NCBI GenBank assembly: GCA_030544235.1
Contig: CM060471.1
Location: 8,520,848-8,584,847, forward strand
Direction of reading: 5' to 3'
DNA from: Lepturacanthus savala
Taxonomy: Eukaryota; Chordata; Actinopteri; Scombriformes; Trichiuridae
Length of the DNA: 64,000 nt
Positions 24,634-37,759 of the stretch are shown here, one piece after another; within the stretch, counting starts at the first letter, position 1; the number at the start of each line of letters is the position of its first letter. The position numbers and the translations under genes are program-made. The notes under the pieces were generated by a model. The model saw only the letters and a program-made list of their open reading frames with translations, was not told the origin of the DNA and made no database searches.

Positions 24634-24677
24634 CGCACAGACGCCCAGTCCACATCTGGGAGCGGCCGTGCCTCCAT
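24634..24677 (-). CDS. Candidate ankfn1 first coding exon
   Basis: An ATG on the minus strand at 24677 opens MEARPLPDVDWASV and stops at a strong donor (gtgagtgaac) after 14 codons plus 2 nt. It joins in frame to the candidate exon at 24457-24559 across a 74-bp intron. The surrounding sequence is richer in CpG than its neighbours, as expected near a promoter. The short length makes chance possible. I cannot recall an ANKFN1 N-terminus well enough to confirm it. Confidence 0.28.
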
Positions 24678-24818
24678 ACTGTTCCCACTCACACTCAGCT
24701 GGCAATTAACTGCAGGGAAGGACACAACTCTGCTCAGATAGCAAGGCTACAGGGACACGTTCTGCAGGAAACTGGAAAATTCCTGCTTAGTTTCTACGCA
24801 GTTTGGCGTTTTTTTTTT

Positions 24819-25655
24819 CAGAACGAAAGTAAAGTGAAGGAGGAGGGAAGGAACCATAGAAAGGAGGGAAGGAAAAATGATAAGTGAATGATAGAAGGAA
24901 ATGAGAAAAGGGGAAGAGAAAAGAGGAATTGAAGTAGAAAATATGGAAAGTGAATAAAAGGAAATGGCAGAAGGATGGAAAGTGGATGGAGGAAATGAGG
25001 AAAAGGAAAGCATGGAGATAAAAAAGAGCAGGGAGGAATAAGAAACTTGAATATGGAAAGTAAAATAAAAGGAAAAAAACAGGAGTGAAAATTTGGAATT
25101 GAATGAAAGTAATGCAATTAGAACAAATACAGGAGATAAGGGAAGAAGGAAGGACCCTTCCTTCCCTCATCTCCCTTTTTTGAGCATATAATTGGTAAAT
25201 GCATTTGTATAACACTGTTCTAGTCTTTCTGACCACTCGTATATATATAGACAGTAAATGAAAGGAATGGTCAGAAGGAATATGTGAAGTGAATAAAAAA
25301 GGATTAGCAAGAATTAGCAAAAAAAAAGGAATAGGAAAGAATTAAGAATGGAAATATATAAAGTGAATAAAAGGAAAGGACCAAAGGGAGGATGGGAGAA
25401 AATTGGGAAGTGAAATAAAGAAGGAAGTTAGAATATATACAGTATATAGAAAGTGAATGAAAGGGAAAGAAGGAGGAATAAAAATGGATGGGAATGTAAG
25501 AAAGGAAAAATAAAAAAAGATAGAATAAGAGAAACAGGAAAAAATGAAAGTATGTAAGGAAAGGCAGAGGGTAGGAAAAGACAGGAAGGAGGAAAGAAGA
25601 GAAGAGAAAGAGGGAGGAAAGAATGATGGAAATGTGGCGTAATATAAACAGTGGA
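24819..25655 (+). repeat. Purine-biased tract (decayed minisatellite)
   Basis: About 840 bp in which the plus strand is overwhelmingly A and G, with recurring words such as aaagtgaataaaaggaaa, gaaggaggaa and gaatgaaagg at irregular spacing. A less biased interval lies at 25150-25260. It sits immediately upstream of the putative ankfn1 start. Confidence 0.8.
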
Positions 25656-26199
25656 AGTATGTGAAGAAGACTCTGAGGAGACGAGTTAGTTGGTCGTTGA
25701 TGTGAAGTGGCGTTTGGAAGCAGAGATAAGTGCAGACAGGAAGGAGGCTGTTAACTCTGCTGCTGTAATTATCTGCAGCTCAGATAAACATTGGGCCGCA
25801 GCAGGAATAAGAACTGTTCACTAATGTCATGGTGTCGTATGGCAGCACTGGATCCTGGATCCTGACATCATCTCTGCAGGATGGAGGTTTGTTTTATGTC
25901 CATCAGCCCACAGAGTGAAGTTGAAATGATAGAATTGAAGCGCCCCCTCTGCCCGCCGGTGCAGCAGCAACAACCTGCAGGAAAAATGCTGTTTCTACGC
26001 CTCCACACTGGATCAGATCCTCTGTCTCATTCTCTGCAGAATCCTCAAAACACGGCACAAAACCTGGTCCACATGGATTCAAGGAGGAACTGATTAGAAT
26101 TTGATGATCAAAGGTCAAAGGTGATGTCACAAAACATGTTTTTGCCATAATTTAAGAATTAAGTAGTAGTGGAAAGTAAATAAGTACATTTACTCAAGT

Positions 26200-26575
26200 A
26201 GGAATGCAACAACTATTCTGATAATGGAATAATCTTTCGATTACTCAAAAGATTAGTTTTTTGATTCATCAAATGGTGTAGAATGTCGATCACTGTTTCC
26301 CAAAAGCTAAGATTTAACCTAAAATTAAAAAAATAATAAAATAAAAAAAATTAACTTTTTTTGTCCACACCAACAGTCCACGACCCAAAGATCAGTTTAT
26401 TATTATAAAAGACTAAAGAAACAAGAAAATAATCAAATATGAGAAGCTGGAACAAGAGAATTAGGACATTTTCCTCTTAAAAATGACTCAAATCAATTAA
26501 TTGATCATCCAAATATTTGGTGATTAATGTAAGAGTTGGCAACTAATTGATTAATCAACTAATCACTACTTTAAT
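26200..26575 (+). repeat. MITE of the gctgcaacta family
   Basis: Degenerate copy starting aatgcaacaactattctg. It has the typical interior (caacagtccacgacccaaag, agaagctggaacaagag) and the ending gattaatcaactaatcact. An A-rich expansion sits near 26310-26350. Confidence 0.7.
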
Positions 26576-26982
26576 ATTCTATTATCTATATTCAATTAAA
26601 TTCTCTTTCTTTTTAAAAATTTGTACTTTGCGAGAAAGCTGCCAAGTAATATGTTGCAGTATTCTTTACTATTAATCTATACAGTAGAAGTATCTTAAAC
26701 AGGCAACAATATAATACAAAAAATACTAAATACGGTAAAAATAAATAAATACGGTAGTACTTTGTCTGCAAATATCAGGAAAATATTAAGTGATGACTTT
26801 TCATATCAAAAAAGGCAAAGGTCAACTTCACTCTGGCATCATAATGTTCTGCAAAAGCCCTTTTATGGCCAGTGTTCATGAGTCAGGAACAGAACATGAG
26901 CTGTTTCTTGTTGCTCCTCCAGGTGTCAGTGTAGATCATTTCTAAACTCACACTGTGACAAGAGCAGATTTATTTTAAACCA

Positions 26983-27330
26983 GTCAGTCATTTTCTATAC
27001 CTGCTTATTCCTCATTAGGGTCGCAGGGGTCTGTTGGAGCCTATCCCAGTACCTTACGGCGAGAGGTAGGGATACACCCCAGATGGTCGCCAGCCAATCG
27101 TGGGGCACATACACCATTCACTCACACACTCACACCTACGGGCAATTTAGAGTCTCCAATTAACCTCAGCATGTTTTTGGACTGTGGGAGGAAGCTGGAG
27201 TACCGGATGAAAACCCACGCAGACACGGGGAGAACATGCAAACTCCACACAGAAAGGTCCCAGACCCAGGACCATGGAGGCCTTCTTGCTGTGAGGCAAC
27301 AGCACTAACCCCTGCCCCACCGTGTCACCC
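26983..27330 (-). repeat. V-SINE-type SINE with perfect target duplication
   Basis: Full-length inverted copy. The 13-bp direct repeats TTATTTTAAACCA at 26970-26982 and 27331-27343 are identical, the signature of target-primed reverse transcription. Confidence 0.88.
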
Positions 27331-28069
27331 TTATTTTAAACCAAGGTTGAAAATGTATTTTTATCATTCTCATCACCATTATAGTTCACCAAGAAAGAGC
27401 ATCAGAAATAAAACAGTGCATTAAGTGTATGATGCAGCTGCTTCTGAATTAATTAAATCAGTGGTGTCAAACATGTGGCCCTGGGGCCAACAATCATGAT
27501 ATAGGTTAAATGTATGTGATTGTGGAAAACAATGGCAATCCATGGCCTGTTATCAGACATGAAGGCAGGTCAGGGGTGAAAAAGGTGAGAAGGTTGCGCA
27601 TGAGCCGATGTGGTCATGTGTGTGCGTGTGTGTGTATGTGTTTGGGGCGAACATACCGTCAACTAGAAATCCAATTTGCAGACAAAGGAACCAGAAAGAA
27701 ATATTGTTTGATTTAGAATCAAAGTTTCCCTTTGCCAATTTTACAGAAATGACTTAAGTGCAACAATAAGCCAAACACGAGTTCTGAGGGTAGTGAAGCT
27801 AAACAATGAAATAAAATAAAGAAAGTGGAGAACAATAACCAAAACACTTTTGGAAAATTGCTATCATTTTTTTGACCTGGAGCACCAGTGTCTCCATGGC
27901 CCGTTTTCTGAGTTACCACATTTCTCTGCTTTGCCCACTTCTCTCCTTCAGCAGTCTGTTTATTGGCCAGCTGAACACTGCCAGTTATTGAGAGCCATAC
28001 TGCTTCTTTTTCTTCTTGTTCACTTCCCTTCTAAAGAGCGCATGGCTGTCTTCCCCCTGGACTGCAGGG

Positions 28070-28464
28070 TGTACTTGACTGTCTTTGTCTTCTCCTGCTT
28101 CATCCGTTACTGTGGTCGAGGGTCCAGCATCTTCAGCAGGGAAGCCCAGACTTACCTCTCCCCGGTTACCTCATCCAGCTGGGCGTTCCCAGACCAGCTG
28201 AGAGAAGTCTCTCCAGCGTGTCCTGGGTCTTCCCTGGGGCCACCGCCTGGAGGGACGTGCCCAAAATACCTCACCAGGGAGGCGTCCACTAGGCATCCTC
28301 ACTAGATGCCCGAGCCACCTCAACTGGCTCCTCTCGATGTGAAGGAGCAGCAGTTCTACTCTGAGATCCTTGTGGATGACCAAGCTTCTCACCCTATTTC
28401 TAAGGGAGAGCCCAACCACCCTGCAAAGAAAACTCATTTCGGCATTAAATATTTCTACATTCAT
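28070..28464 (-). mobile_element. Non-LTR retrotransposon ORF2 C-terminal fragment
   Basis: The minus strand encodes SQLRWLGHLVRMPSGRLPGE followed by GRPRTRWRDF and, after a frameshift, a tail of the ERLG/EVTGER type. This is the conserved region after the reverse transcriptase of several fish LINEs. The upstream FLCRVVGLSLRNRVRS also fits. The reverse transcriptase itself is absent, so it is a 5'-truncated, decayed insertion. Confidence 0.75.
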
Positions 28465-28575
28465 GTTGCTACTCCTTACTCAACAACCTCATTCATTAGA
28501 CCAAATGAAGACTCAACCATGAAAGATGGAACAACAGGCAACATTTAACCACTGCTCTCAGCGAGGGCTACTTAC

Positions 28576-29117
28576 CTGGCTTGTCAAAATCATGACCCCA
28601 CCACTCCACAATGCTCTCTCTGCTTTTGAAACTCGGGATGGTCAGTTCAACGTTGAACCACATAAGTAGTCTCTAGATGTCCTGGTCTGGTCTTCAGCAT
28701 ACCACCCAGCCTACCAAGAAATGATGGGAATTTGAAAGCAGTGCAAGGACACAAGTAATGCAAATACCAAAGCACCTGGTAATATGGCAAAAAAAACTAT
28801 TCAAATGTTATTCTTACCTCTTCAACTGGATGGTTCCCTGAGTGTCAGAAGAGGGTCCAAACAGAGTCTGGCCAAGCATAGCTTCTTCTCAATGCAATGG
28901 TGATGTAGGCTTTCCTGATATCTGCTAGTACCAACAACCAGGTCAAAAAAGGACAAATACCAAAGACCATTATTTTAAGTGTCAAAGAAAAATAGAGAAA
29001 AATGTCATAGGTGATGCAGGGTGCTTACAGCATGTTTGGTATTCTGTTTGGGACATATACTTTATTGGAGGGCATATGATCCTCCAGGATCAACTCCCTT
29101 AGAGCTCTGGGACATGT
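28576..29117 (-). other. Trail of three exon-like blocks, unknown transcript
   Basis: Three minus-strand blocks have consensus borders: 29117-29029 (acceptor ccctttaacag, donor gtaagc), 28921-28818 (acceptor actagcag, donor gtaagaat) and about 28710-28576 (acceptor tttcttggtag, donor gtaagtag). The first is open as TCPRALRELILEDHMPSNKV and beyond. The second has stops in every phase-compatible frame. The third contains an ATG opening MWFNVELTIPSFKSRESIVE and beyond to its donor. This fits a transcript with untranslated leader exons and an ORF starting in block 3, or a decayed gene. A GCTAGC-rich, CpG-containing stretch at 29.45-29.62 kb upstream could be its promoter. A LINE fragment lies just downstream. 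I do not recognise the product. Confidence 0.3.
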
Positions 29118-32100
29118 CTGTTAAAGGGAAGTAATTAATGGGATGAATAATTTAAGTTATTAGCCTATGTATTCTCCCAGGAGCTTGTGGAGTCATGCCT
29201 GTGAAAGATGGATAAATGCAGGTGAAAAACACAATACATATTCCTTCTTATTATAATATATACAATACTAATAAATTAAGTCATCTTTCTCTGTTCTATC
29301 AACCAAATGCAAAGAAAACTCATTGAACAGTGATCCAAGTTCAGCAGCAAAACAGCATATATCCATCTTGATTCAGACCATTGACTCTTTTTTTTCGAAA
29401 AAAAAAAACCAAAACAAAATTGTTTAGGCTAAGTAGGTTTGTCTTCGCGCCACACAGTTATAATGTTGATAGCATCAGTTAGCTAGTCAGTAGCTATAGC
29501 TAACTCATTCCAGTTCAAACACAGTAGTAACGTTCCAAAGTTTACGTCAGACTCCCGTAACGATTTCTAGCTAGAAAAAACGCTAGCTAACTCTTCCCTA
29601 ACATAATAAACAGTAACCTACGATTATATTCAGATACAGTAAAATAAAGTCTTTAAATGAAAATATGGAGTGGTATAAATTAATAAATGCGTCACACATC
29701 CTATTTAAACTGGTACTTCACCTTCACACCGGTAACTGACTGTTTATTAACCGCTCTGGAGGTGGCGCGCGCTCGGGATGGGGTGGATCAAACCATTTTT
29801 GAGGCAAGGCGGGGGTGCTGCTGTATTTTTACTGTTAAACTATTCTCTTTCATCGAAGTACTGTATTACTTTAACACATATCAGATTATTTTATGTTTAA
29901 CACTAATAGTAATAGGAAAATAATCACTGAAATTTTAGGAGCACTGAGAGTATTTTTTTCTAACTTCAAAACCAAAATGATAGATTACACTATTGGTAGA
30001 TAAACACTAATGGTTTAAATTAATTAGTTTAATTGTTTTAATTAGGTTTAAACTCAATCAAAAAACGAATTGTGTTCTTTTGGTTAGTTGTTGTTATATT
30101 CCCTGTATAGTATTACTGGAGGCAGCTTAGCTGTGAGCTGTAGTTCCACTCAACACCATGAGATGTCAGGATGATTCCACATTCAGGCTGGAATTAGATT
30201 CAAGAGTCAAGAGATTTATTGGCATGTGTTCAGTAAAACAGGCAATTATACCACACAATGAAATTCTCCATTCTCCCTAGAAAGATTTGCATAAAAATGT
30301 TCACACTTCAAGATTCACATAAAACATGTAAATGAATGAAAGAATGAAATATGAATAAAAAATAAGATTCACTTTGTAGTATAAAAACTATGTTGTATAC
30401 AATTATATGTACAGGATGTACACTTTGGCCCAATATTGTATCATTAAGCAGCATTTATGAGGGTCATTGAGGGAATGAATGTATAGATAATAAACTATTA
30501 TACTATTATATTATTATAATAAATAAATAACTATTATAATAAATAATTATAATACTTATAAATAATATAATAAGAAGTAATAACTGCAATATGCATGTAA
30601 TAATAATAGCTGATGATTAACTGATGTAGCAAAATAATTCCTGAGAAGAACAGTGGATTAACCAGATCAACCCACCTGGAAGCAGCCTGTTCCTCTGCTG
30701 TCACCACGTCCAACCTATCACCAAAAGTAAAAACATTCCCTTATCAATATCATCATCTGTGTTTCCACTGTTATACTCTATGTTGCGCTGTTACGGATCA
30801 TCTGACAATGTTTCGTCATCACAGGAAGTGGATAAATCACTTTTTTTAGCTTGGCTAATGCAACAAAAATTTCCCATGAAAATGTTAAACGAGCCCAGCT
30901 TCCTCGATAGGCCAGCCCCCCAGGAACAGCACCAGGCTTTAAAGCCATTTTACCAGTGGCCAGACTATGGAGTTCCAAATATGGTGTCTGTCATGTGATG
31001 CTGTTGGGCCCAGAAACTTTGTCTTCTCCACTAACATGAGGTACAAAAGTTTCCTAGGTAAAGGTGAAAAAAAGTGCTAGATAACTCTTATGAGCATCCT
31101 GTGAAATAACTTTAGGTCTTTCAGTTTGATCACATCTGGAAAGTCTGAAGAGACGAGTGAATTGGGTTAAACCAGACGTTACCTGTAAAGACTCTATGGG
31201 CCCAGTGGAAACCGGCTTCATGCACCACTGAGCAGCTCTCAGAGGATCGAACAGCCCTGCCTCCAACGCTGTTTCCAGATGTGATTATAGATTCATATGA
31301 TCAACAAACAGGACACAGACAGTTACAGCTGGATGGGAACCTTTTTATTTTTGTATTCACAAAAATTGATTTTTTTTTTTATTAACAGTTTATTACTATT
31401 TTGCCCACACATTTTACAGAGAAATAATAGTAATTTGAAGATTGTGTGTGTAATATGGGTTCATTTAGAAGAAAGAGGGAAAGTTATGGAACAGAAAACC
31501 TTAGTCAGAGAGAAACATTATCTGTTAATATGGATCCAGGCCATTAATTTCTTCTTTAACTCAGGTCTGTGAGATATGAGCAGCAGCAGAAACATTATGA
31601 TGGAGACAGAATCTGTCTGTCTTCCTGCTGCAGTTTATGGGACTGACATCCAGGTGTGTTTTAATACAACCTGCAAAATATTTAGTAATAGTAAATCAGG
31701 CCATCATCAAAATCATTTATTTTTTCTGCCTTTAAAAAAACTGTTATTTTTTACTCATTGCTTCTCTGTATCTGAGCTGTGGTAATGCACAAATTTCCCG
31801 GGTTGCAGTTTCCAGTCTAATCTACTCTAATCAAATTGTATGTTTCAAGATTGATAGATGTAATTTAATGACATATCATCAGCTGTCTGGGTAAATCAGA
31901 GGCTCTCAGTTGTATTTGCATTCTGACATCAACGCTATTTACAAGTGGGCTAACATCTGTAACTGCTCATGGGAACTGTAGTCCTCGTGACGACGTGGTC
32001 CTAGTCTGTGTTGGTCGTGGTGTTTTCTGTGACCTGCTGACCTGGAAGCCCTTCCTGTCTGCTCTCCAGGGCTGCGGGCCGCTGCGAGCAGCAGGAAGTG

Positions 32101-34116
32101 AGGTAATCCCACCTGAGAGCTATGAACTATGGGAACGCTTCATCCTCACTCGCTCCATCTCTTTCTGACACTTTCTCTTCCTTCCTGTCTTCATCTGTTT
32201 CTCTTTATTCTCTGTTTGTGTCGTCACCACGAAGGCCGCTCTCGTTTCAAAATGGTTCCACTCAATGTCGGTCTAATTTGAGTCAATAAAACTGTGGAGC
32301 ATCTTTGGATTCGTCAGATTTCTTGTAATAAATCGAGTCTTTGACTTTTCATCGAGTGGCTGTGACCTGCGCCCTGTTCATTTTATCTCTTTCAGTTCTT
32401 CACATCCTGTCACTCTTTCTCTATTTGGCTCACATTTCTAATAACATCCTCGGTTTCCTCCGACCTAATAATACCACAAGAGGATCATCCTGACAGTCAC
32501 ACGCCCTTATTTCTGCCTTTTCCACTCAGTTTTTTTTCTCTCTGCTGCTGCATCGGACTCCTGTGATACTTGGCTTGTTTTAAAATAATAAAGAATCAAT
32601 TTGTTGCTCTATATTCTTCATTCGCAGACCTAAAGCAGCAATGAATCCGCTTGATTATCAATTATTGATTATCACCACACACACGCACACACATGCACAC
32701 ACACACACAAATTCAATATCCCTAGAATGTTAAGTTCTACGAAGATTGAACGGAAATATATCAACAGAAAGAAGAATTTCTAGTTGTAGACACATTTTGT
32801 TCTTTATCCTTTCTTTAATTACAAACAATTAAATGTATCTTAACATATTGACTTCACATTTTACTTTTGTTTTACCTCACTTCCATATAATGCATTCTAA
32901 AACAAAATAAGGATTTCTTGCTGTTGGCAGTGAAAGAGCATCATTGTTATATAGTTTTTTCACACTACCTGTTTATCTGTTTATTTGTGAACACATTATT
33001 GAAACAACCCTAGGTTGATTTGAGTGAAACTTGGTGGTAGAATGTAGAAATGATCAAAGATGAATTCTTTTAATTTTAAGGGGGAACACACTTATGAAAT
33101 TTACACAATGATTGTTTTAGTGTCTGTAATTAGTTCAGACTCTGCTGTTCTGTTTCCAAACCGACCAGTGGCCTTGATGCAGGTTTTCTACAACATCAAC
33201 AACAGGTTTTATCAGCTCAAGCTGCTGATTAGTGCTGATACAGGTGCTTTTAATCTGAAAAAAAAAGTTTTCAAGAGTTTTTTCTTAGTAACAAAGGATG
33301 TGTGAAACTGCAAAAAGTGCAAAGTCAACTTTTCCACTTTAGTCCGAGCCAAAATAAAATTAGGTTAGCGAGCTGCTGTCTGACTGAGTCTGGTTGAACG
33401 CACCTGATTCACAGGAAGGAACGGCAGCACAAACAGCTGCAACATGCACAGCCTGAAGCCATCTGCTGCAGAGAGGAAGCAGGGAGGGAGTCTCCAGAGA
33501 CACAGATCCAAAGCAAATACCTCACATCATCCCCAACGCACAACTGGATCCGGGAAGGAAGTGATTTAACTGGTCCACTGTCCCTCGACAGAGTCTAATG
33601 GGCCAGGAAGGAAAAACAATCTCTACATGTTCATTAAATATCTCATTTTGGTCCAATTTTGTTCTGCACACATCACAATGTTTCCTCTGGGGAAATAATA
33701 TGATGTGAGCATGAAGAGCAGGAAGTGGATAATTAAATCTGATATTAAAAAAACTGCAGCTCTATTCATGCAAGTATTAAGAAAACAGACCAAAGAAGGA
33801 TGTGTTATGTAATCATCAGTGATTCTATTTACTGCTACTTAATACTCCACTATATTTATTCAGCAGCTTTAGTTACTTTTTAAGATGCAGATTTTACCTA
33901 AAATAATATATTTTTACTCTATAAATTGTCTTTCTTTTATTTTCTTTCCCTTCGTGACCTCCTTAAATTTTGCAACCTTTTGACACCTTCATAGCAAAAA
34001 TGCCCACAAACAAACAAATTGCTATAAAATCATCACACAACAAATCAAAACAATCTCTTCTCTGTTCAAATGTACCAAACATTCAATTGTTTTCAGGATT
34101 TTTATTTAATGATTTA

Positions 34117-34483
34117 GTCAGTCATTCATCTCCTATACCTGCTTATTCCTCATTAGGGTCGCAGGAGTCTGCTGGAGCCTATCCCAGTGCGTTACGGCGA
34201 GAGGCAGGGATACACCCCAGATGGTCGTCAGCCTATCGTGGGGCACACACACCATTCACTCACACACTCACACCTACGGGCAATTTAGAGTTGCCAATTA
34301 ACCTCAGCATGTTTTTGGACTGTGGGAGGAAGCCGGAGTACCCGGTGAAAACCCACGCAGACACGGGGAGAACATGCAAACTCCACACAGAAAGGTCCCA
34401 GACCCAGGACCAAGGAGGTCTTGAACCTGTGACCTTCTTGCTGTGAGGCAACAGCATTAACCCCCGCACGACCGTGTTGCCCC
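34117..34483 (-). repeat. V-SINE-type SINE, likely parent of the 40-kb copy
   Basis: Full-length inverted copy. Near-perfect duplications ATTTAATGATTTA (34104-34116) and ATTTAAATGATTTA (34491-34504) bracket it, so the sequence beyond 34504 is native flank. About 90 bp next to its tRNA-like end (34484-34572) recur beside the copy at 39983. Confidence 0.88.
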
Positions 34484-34671
34484 TTTATTGATTTAAATGA
34501 TTTAATTATTTATTGTAAAAAAAAACACAAAAATGTAATCATTTAATAGGAGAATGGGATTTTGGTGGTCATTAGAGCCTTGGATATGTCAAAGATCAGC
34601 AACAAAATTGATTTGATTGCATTAGTATGTTTTATGTAGTTCCAGATACTCCCTCTGGACACCTTCATGTC

Positions 34672-34857
34672 ATTATAATGACATTTTTTAATGTTACTAC
34701 CATTACAGTATAAAAATGAATTCTTAAATGTCAGCCATTCATTTTGAAGAAGTGGTGATATTTGACATTTTTGCTGTGTTTGACCAGATTAATCCATAGA
34801 CTGATGCATGAATTTCTTGCATTTTTACCCAAGATGAGTTTTGGGGCGGGGCTAGAG

Positions 34858-34898
<41 letters not shown>

Positions 34899-35832
34899 CA
34901 TGTGTGAATGTGTGTGCACATGTGTGTTCATCTGTGTGCATGCACTGATCATTTCAGGTTTGAAACAAGGGAAATTTTTTTGAGATGTTGTCATGTGTCT
35001 TTGAAAAGGTGCATGAGTAAAAAAAAAGCCTCCTGTTTTTTTGTACTCAAAAACTAAAACGGGATCATTTCATTAGTGAGCAGAAAAGGAGAAAGACCTG
35101 GAACACAAGTTGACCACAAATGAAAAAGCATGTCAGTGTATGCAAGGTCAAACAGTCTTTATCTTCCAGTTAGCTACAGGACTCATCTGAAGAAGACACA
35201 AGCTTTGAGGCTGAGTCTGACACAGACTCACTGGAGTCTCAGAGTCTTGACCTGCTGGTTCATTGCTGTCCAATCACTGTTGGGATGGGAGGATCCTCAG
35301 TGTCTCCACTTTCACAGGAAGAGACATTTCTAAAGCTGCATGCACTGAAATGCATCTTCCTTTTTGCACCACTGTGCTCCAGGTCTTTGTCTTTCTCTGC
35401 TCACTGATGAAATGACCTTCAGTCAAGCTGCATGTTTATCTGTGGCTGTGGAAGCAGCAGGTGCAGGAACACACTTCAATACAGTTGTTTTTCTTGTTTT
35501 TGAGGACAGCAACAGGTCCCTCAAAAGATTTGCCCTTTTTTCACCCCAGAAACGATCAGCGTATGCACACACATGAACACACACATGCATGCGCACACAC
35601 ACAGATACACACAAACACATATACAACCTCTTGGGGCCTCCTGTTGCTTCATCATACTATAGGCAAAAATTACAAGAATTTCAATACAGCAGCCGGTTAG
35701 TGGCTGAATCTGATAGAATACAGTAATAACGTCAAATGTCACTCCTTTTCTTCAAAATGAATGGCTGACATTTCAGAATACGTTTTTATACCGTGATGGT
35801 GGTGACATTAAAAAACATGGTTATAATGATAG
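34672..35832. mobile_element. Foldback element with ~300-bp inverted arms
   Basis: The left arm (about 34672-34990) and right arm (about 35510-35832) are imperfect inverted copies. Shared words are aaatgtcagccattcattttgaag, gtataaaaa, the GT-rich block and gatcatttcaggtttgaaa/gatcgtttctggggtgaaa. The 500-bp middle is unrelated and non-coding. This is the structure of a non-autonomous foldback or long-TIR DNA element. No target duplication was identified. Confidence 0.7.
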
Positions 35833-36793
35833 TTAATGAGGCACTTTTGTGTCGCAGCTCCAGCTGTGGATCCCTGAGCTCCATGCTTTCCTGTTCGTCT
35901 GTCTCCTCCCCTCCTTTGTTTTTTTCCCAGGCAGTAGCAGCGGTGTCCTGGCACACCTGCCTTCAATCAGCTCGTTACCCGTAAAACAGTATATCTACCC
36001 AGCTCTCCAGACACTTGATGTGAAATCGTTTCACCTGTGACATGGTATTACCGGGCCAACTCACTCGTGTCTCCAGTGTAGTTCTGTTTCTGGTCCAAAA
36101 CTCAGCACCAGACACTGCCTCATCCTACAGATAATCATCCCTTCTCCTAACACCCCCCTAGTCCTTAGTCTCCCTGGCTCAAGCTGCACAACACCCATAT
36201 CGATTGGTCCCATAGAATCATAATCAGCTGGAGTATCCTTTGTCATGATAACTGCCTTCAGTCTGCTCTCTCACCTCCTATTAATAATAGGGTTGTTAAC
36301 TCACCACCATTAAGAATAAATATCCACTACCCCTATTAGACTCCTAAATTTTGCTATCATTCTATCAAAAGTATTTAAAATTGTCTCCAAGTTGATGAAA
36401 TACAACATGAAAATACTTGTATGTAATGTAATGTTACTGATAAAAGCAAATTTAACATACTATAATAGAACAGTCTGTATAATCAGAACTTTTCATTCTT
36501 TGAGTTAATTTTTCTGATGATACTTATGTTTCAATTAACAATTTCAAATCAGGACTTTAACAGAGTTTCTACTTTTACTCAAATTATCTAAATAATTTGT
36601 CCACCTCTGATGAATGAATTAGTACTTTATCCAGTATTCATACACATGAGGAGGTCCTGGCCCTGAGTCTGACCCTCAGTCAGCATCAAAGGACTCTGGT
36701 CATTAGAAAATAAGGCCAGATGTTCCCAGCAGGAGCTTTAAAATATTGTTGTTCGTCATGTTCGGATCCAAACCATCCAGCTCTACTAACAGG

Positions 36794-36795
<2 letters not shown>

Positions 36796-36851
<56 letters not shown>
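36796..36851 (+). repeat. (GT)n microsatellite
   Basis: About 27 GT units. A similar tract lies at 37487-37541, and shorter ones at 21624-21658, 34861-34895, 38371-38402, 4329-4370 and 10240-10276. Confidence 0.95.
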
Positions 36852-36854
<3 letters not shown>

Positions 36855-37483
36855 ATGTCCTCTGGTGGACGTGAGACTGAGGCTGTTTTTGGGTCAGGGA
36901 GGACAACAAGGACAAATAAAGCACAGCTGTTTGCGTCAGTTTATTCCTCCCAGATGTTGAAGTGGAGGCCGGAGGCTTCAAACGTGACCAGACAGTGTCT
37001 GAGCAGCCTCATGGTCACAGTAGTGTGGGAAGAGAGACATTTTATCATGGTATAAACTGTAATATATCTCACAAGACCTCTGATAGTATCAAGATCAATA
37101 ATCTCTCACTTTATATTAAATACTGTATATTTATATATTATCTTTATTATAAATAATGCATATTTGCTGATTATTACAGGATATTTATTTACATATTTTC
37201 ATGACAGTTATTTGTGCTGTAATTTATCTTTTACATCACTGCCACTTTTATTGAAAAAGAGCTGAAATGTGTTTTTAGGGGGTATAAATTCATTTCAAAA
37301 TCACCCACAATGAAAATTAATGTAGAGAAATAATAAAACATGTTGATATCTGTGATTCAAACAGACTGAGACTCAGCTGATAACTACGCTACAAAACAAA
37401 CAGACTCATTGTTACATTTAAAAAATAGGGTTAGGGTTGCTACTGACAACCTCAGCAACACACACATTGATGTAAAACTGTAT

Positions 37484-37544
<61 letters not shown>

Positions 37545-37759
37545 TGATGTGAACTGATTTCCTCCTCCAGCTTTGGGAAGAAACAGCACCTCAGGGAAAG
37601 GGTGTGTGATAGTGTGAGAAATTACATAATATGAAGAATATGCTTGACTCATAATATCAAATGATCATGACTACATATTATAAACAATAATAGTAATCAA
37701 ATACAATCATATAATATATATAAATATATATTAAAGTTGTAAAAAGCTTTTTTTTAAAC

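Noticed and set aside
24787..25320. Minus-strand 177-codon Phe/Leu/Ser-rich frame
   Set aside because: Reading of a purine-rich tract on its pyrimidine strand; low-complexity artefact.
30759..31266. 79-codon plus frame and 70-codon minus frame
   Set aside because: The DNA resembles a common dispersed non-coding teleost repeat (gccattttaccagtggccagactatggagttcc type); no protein family recognised.
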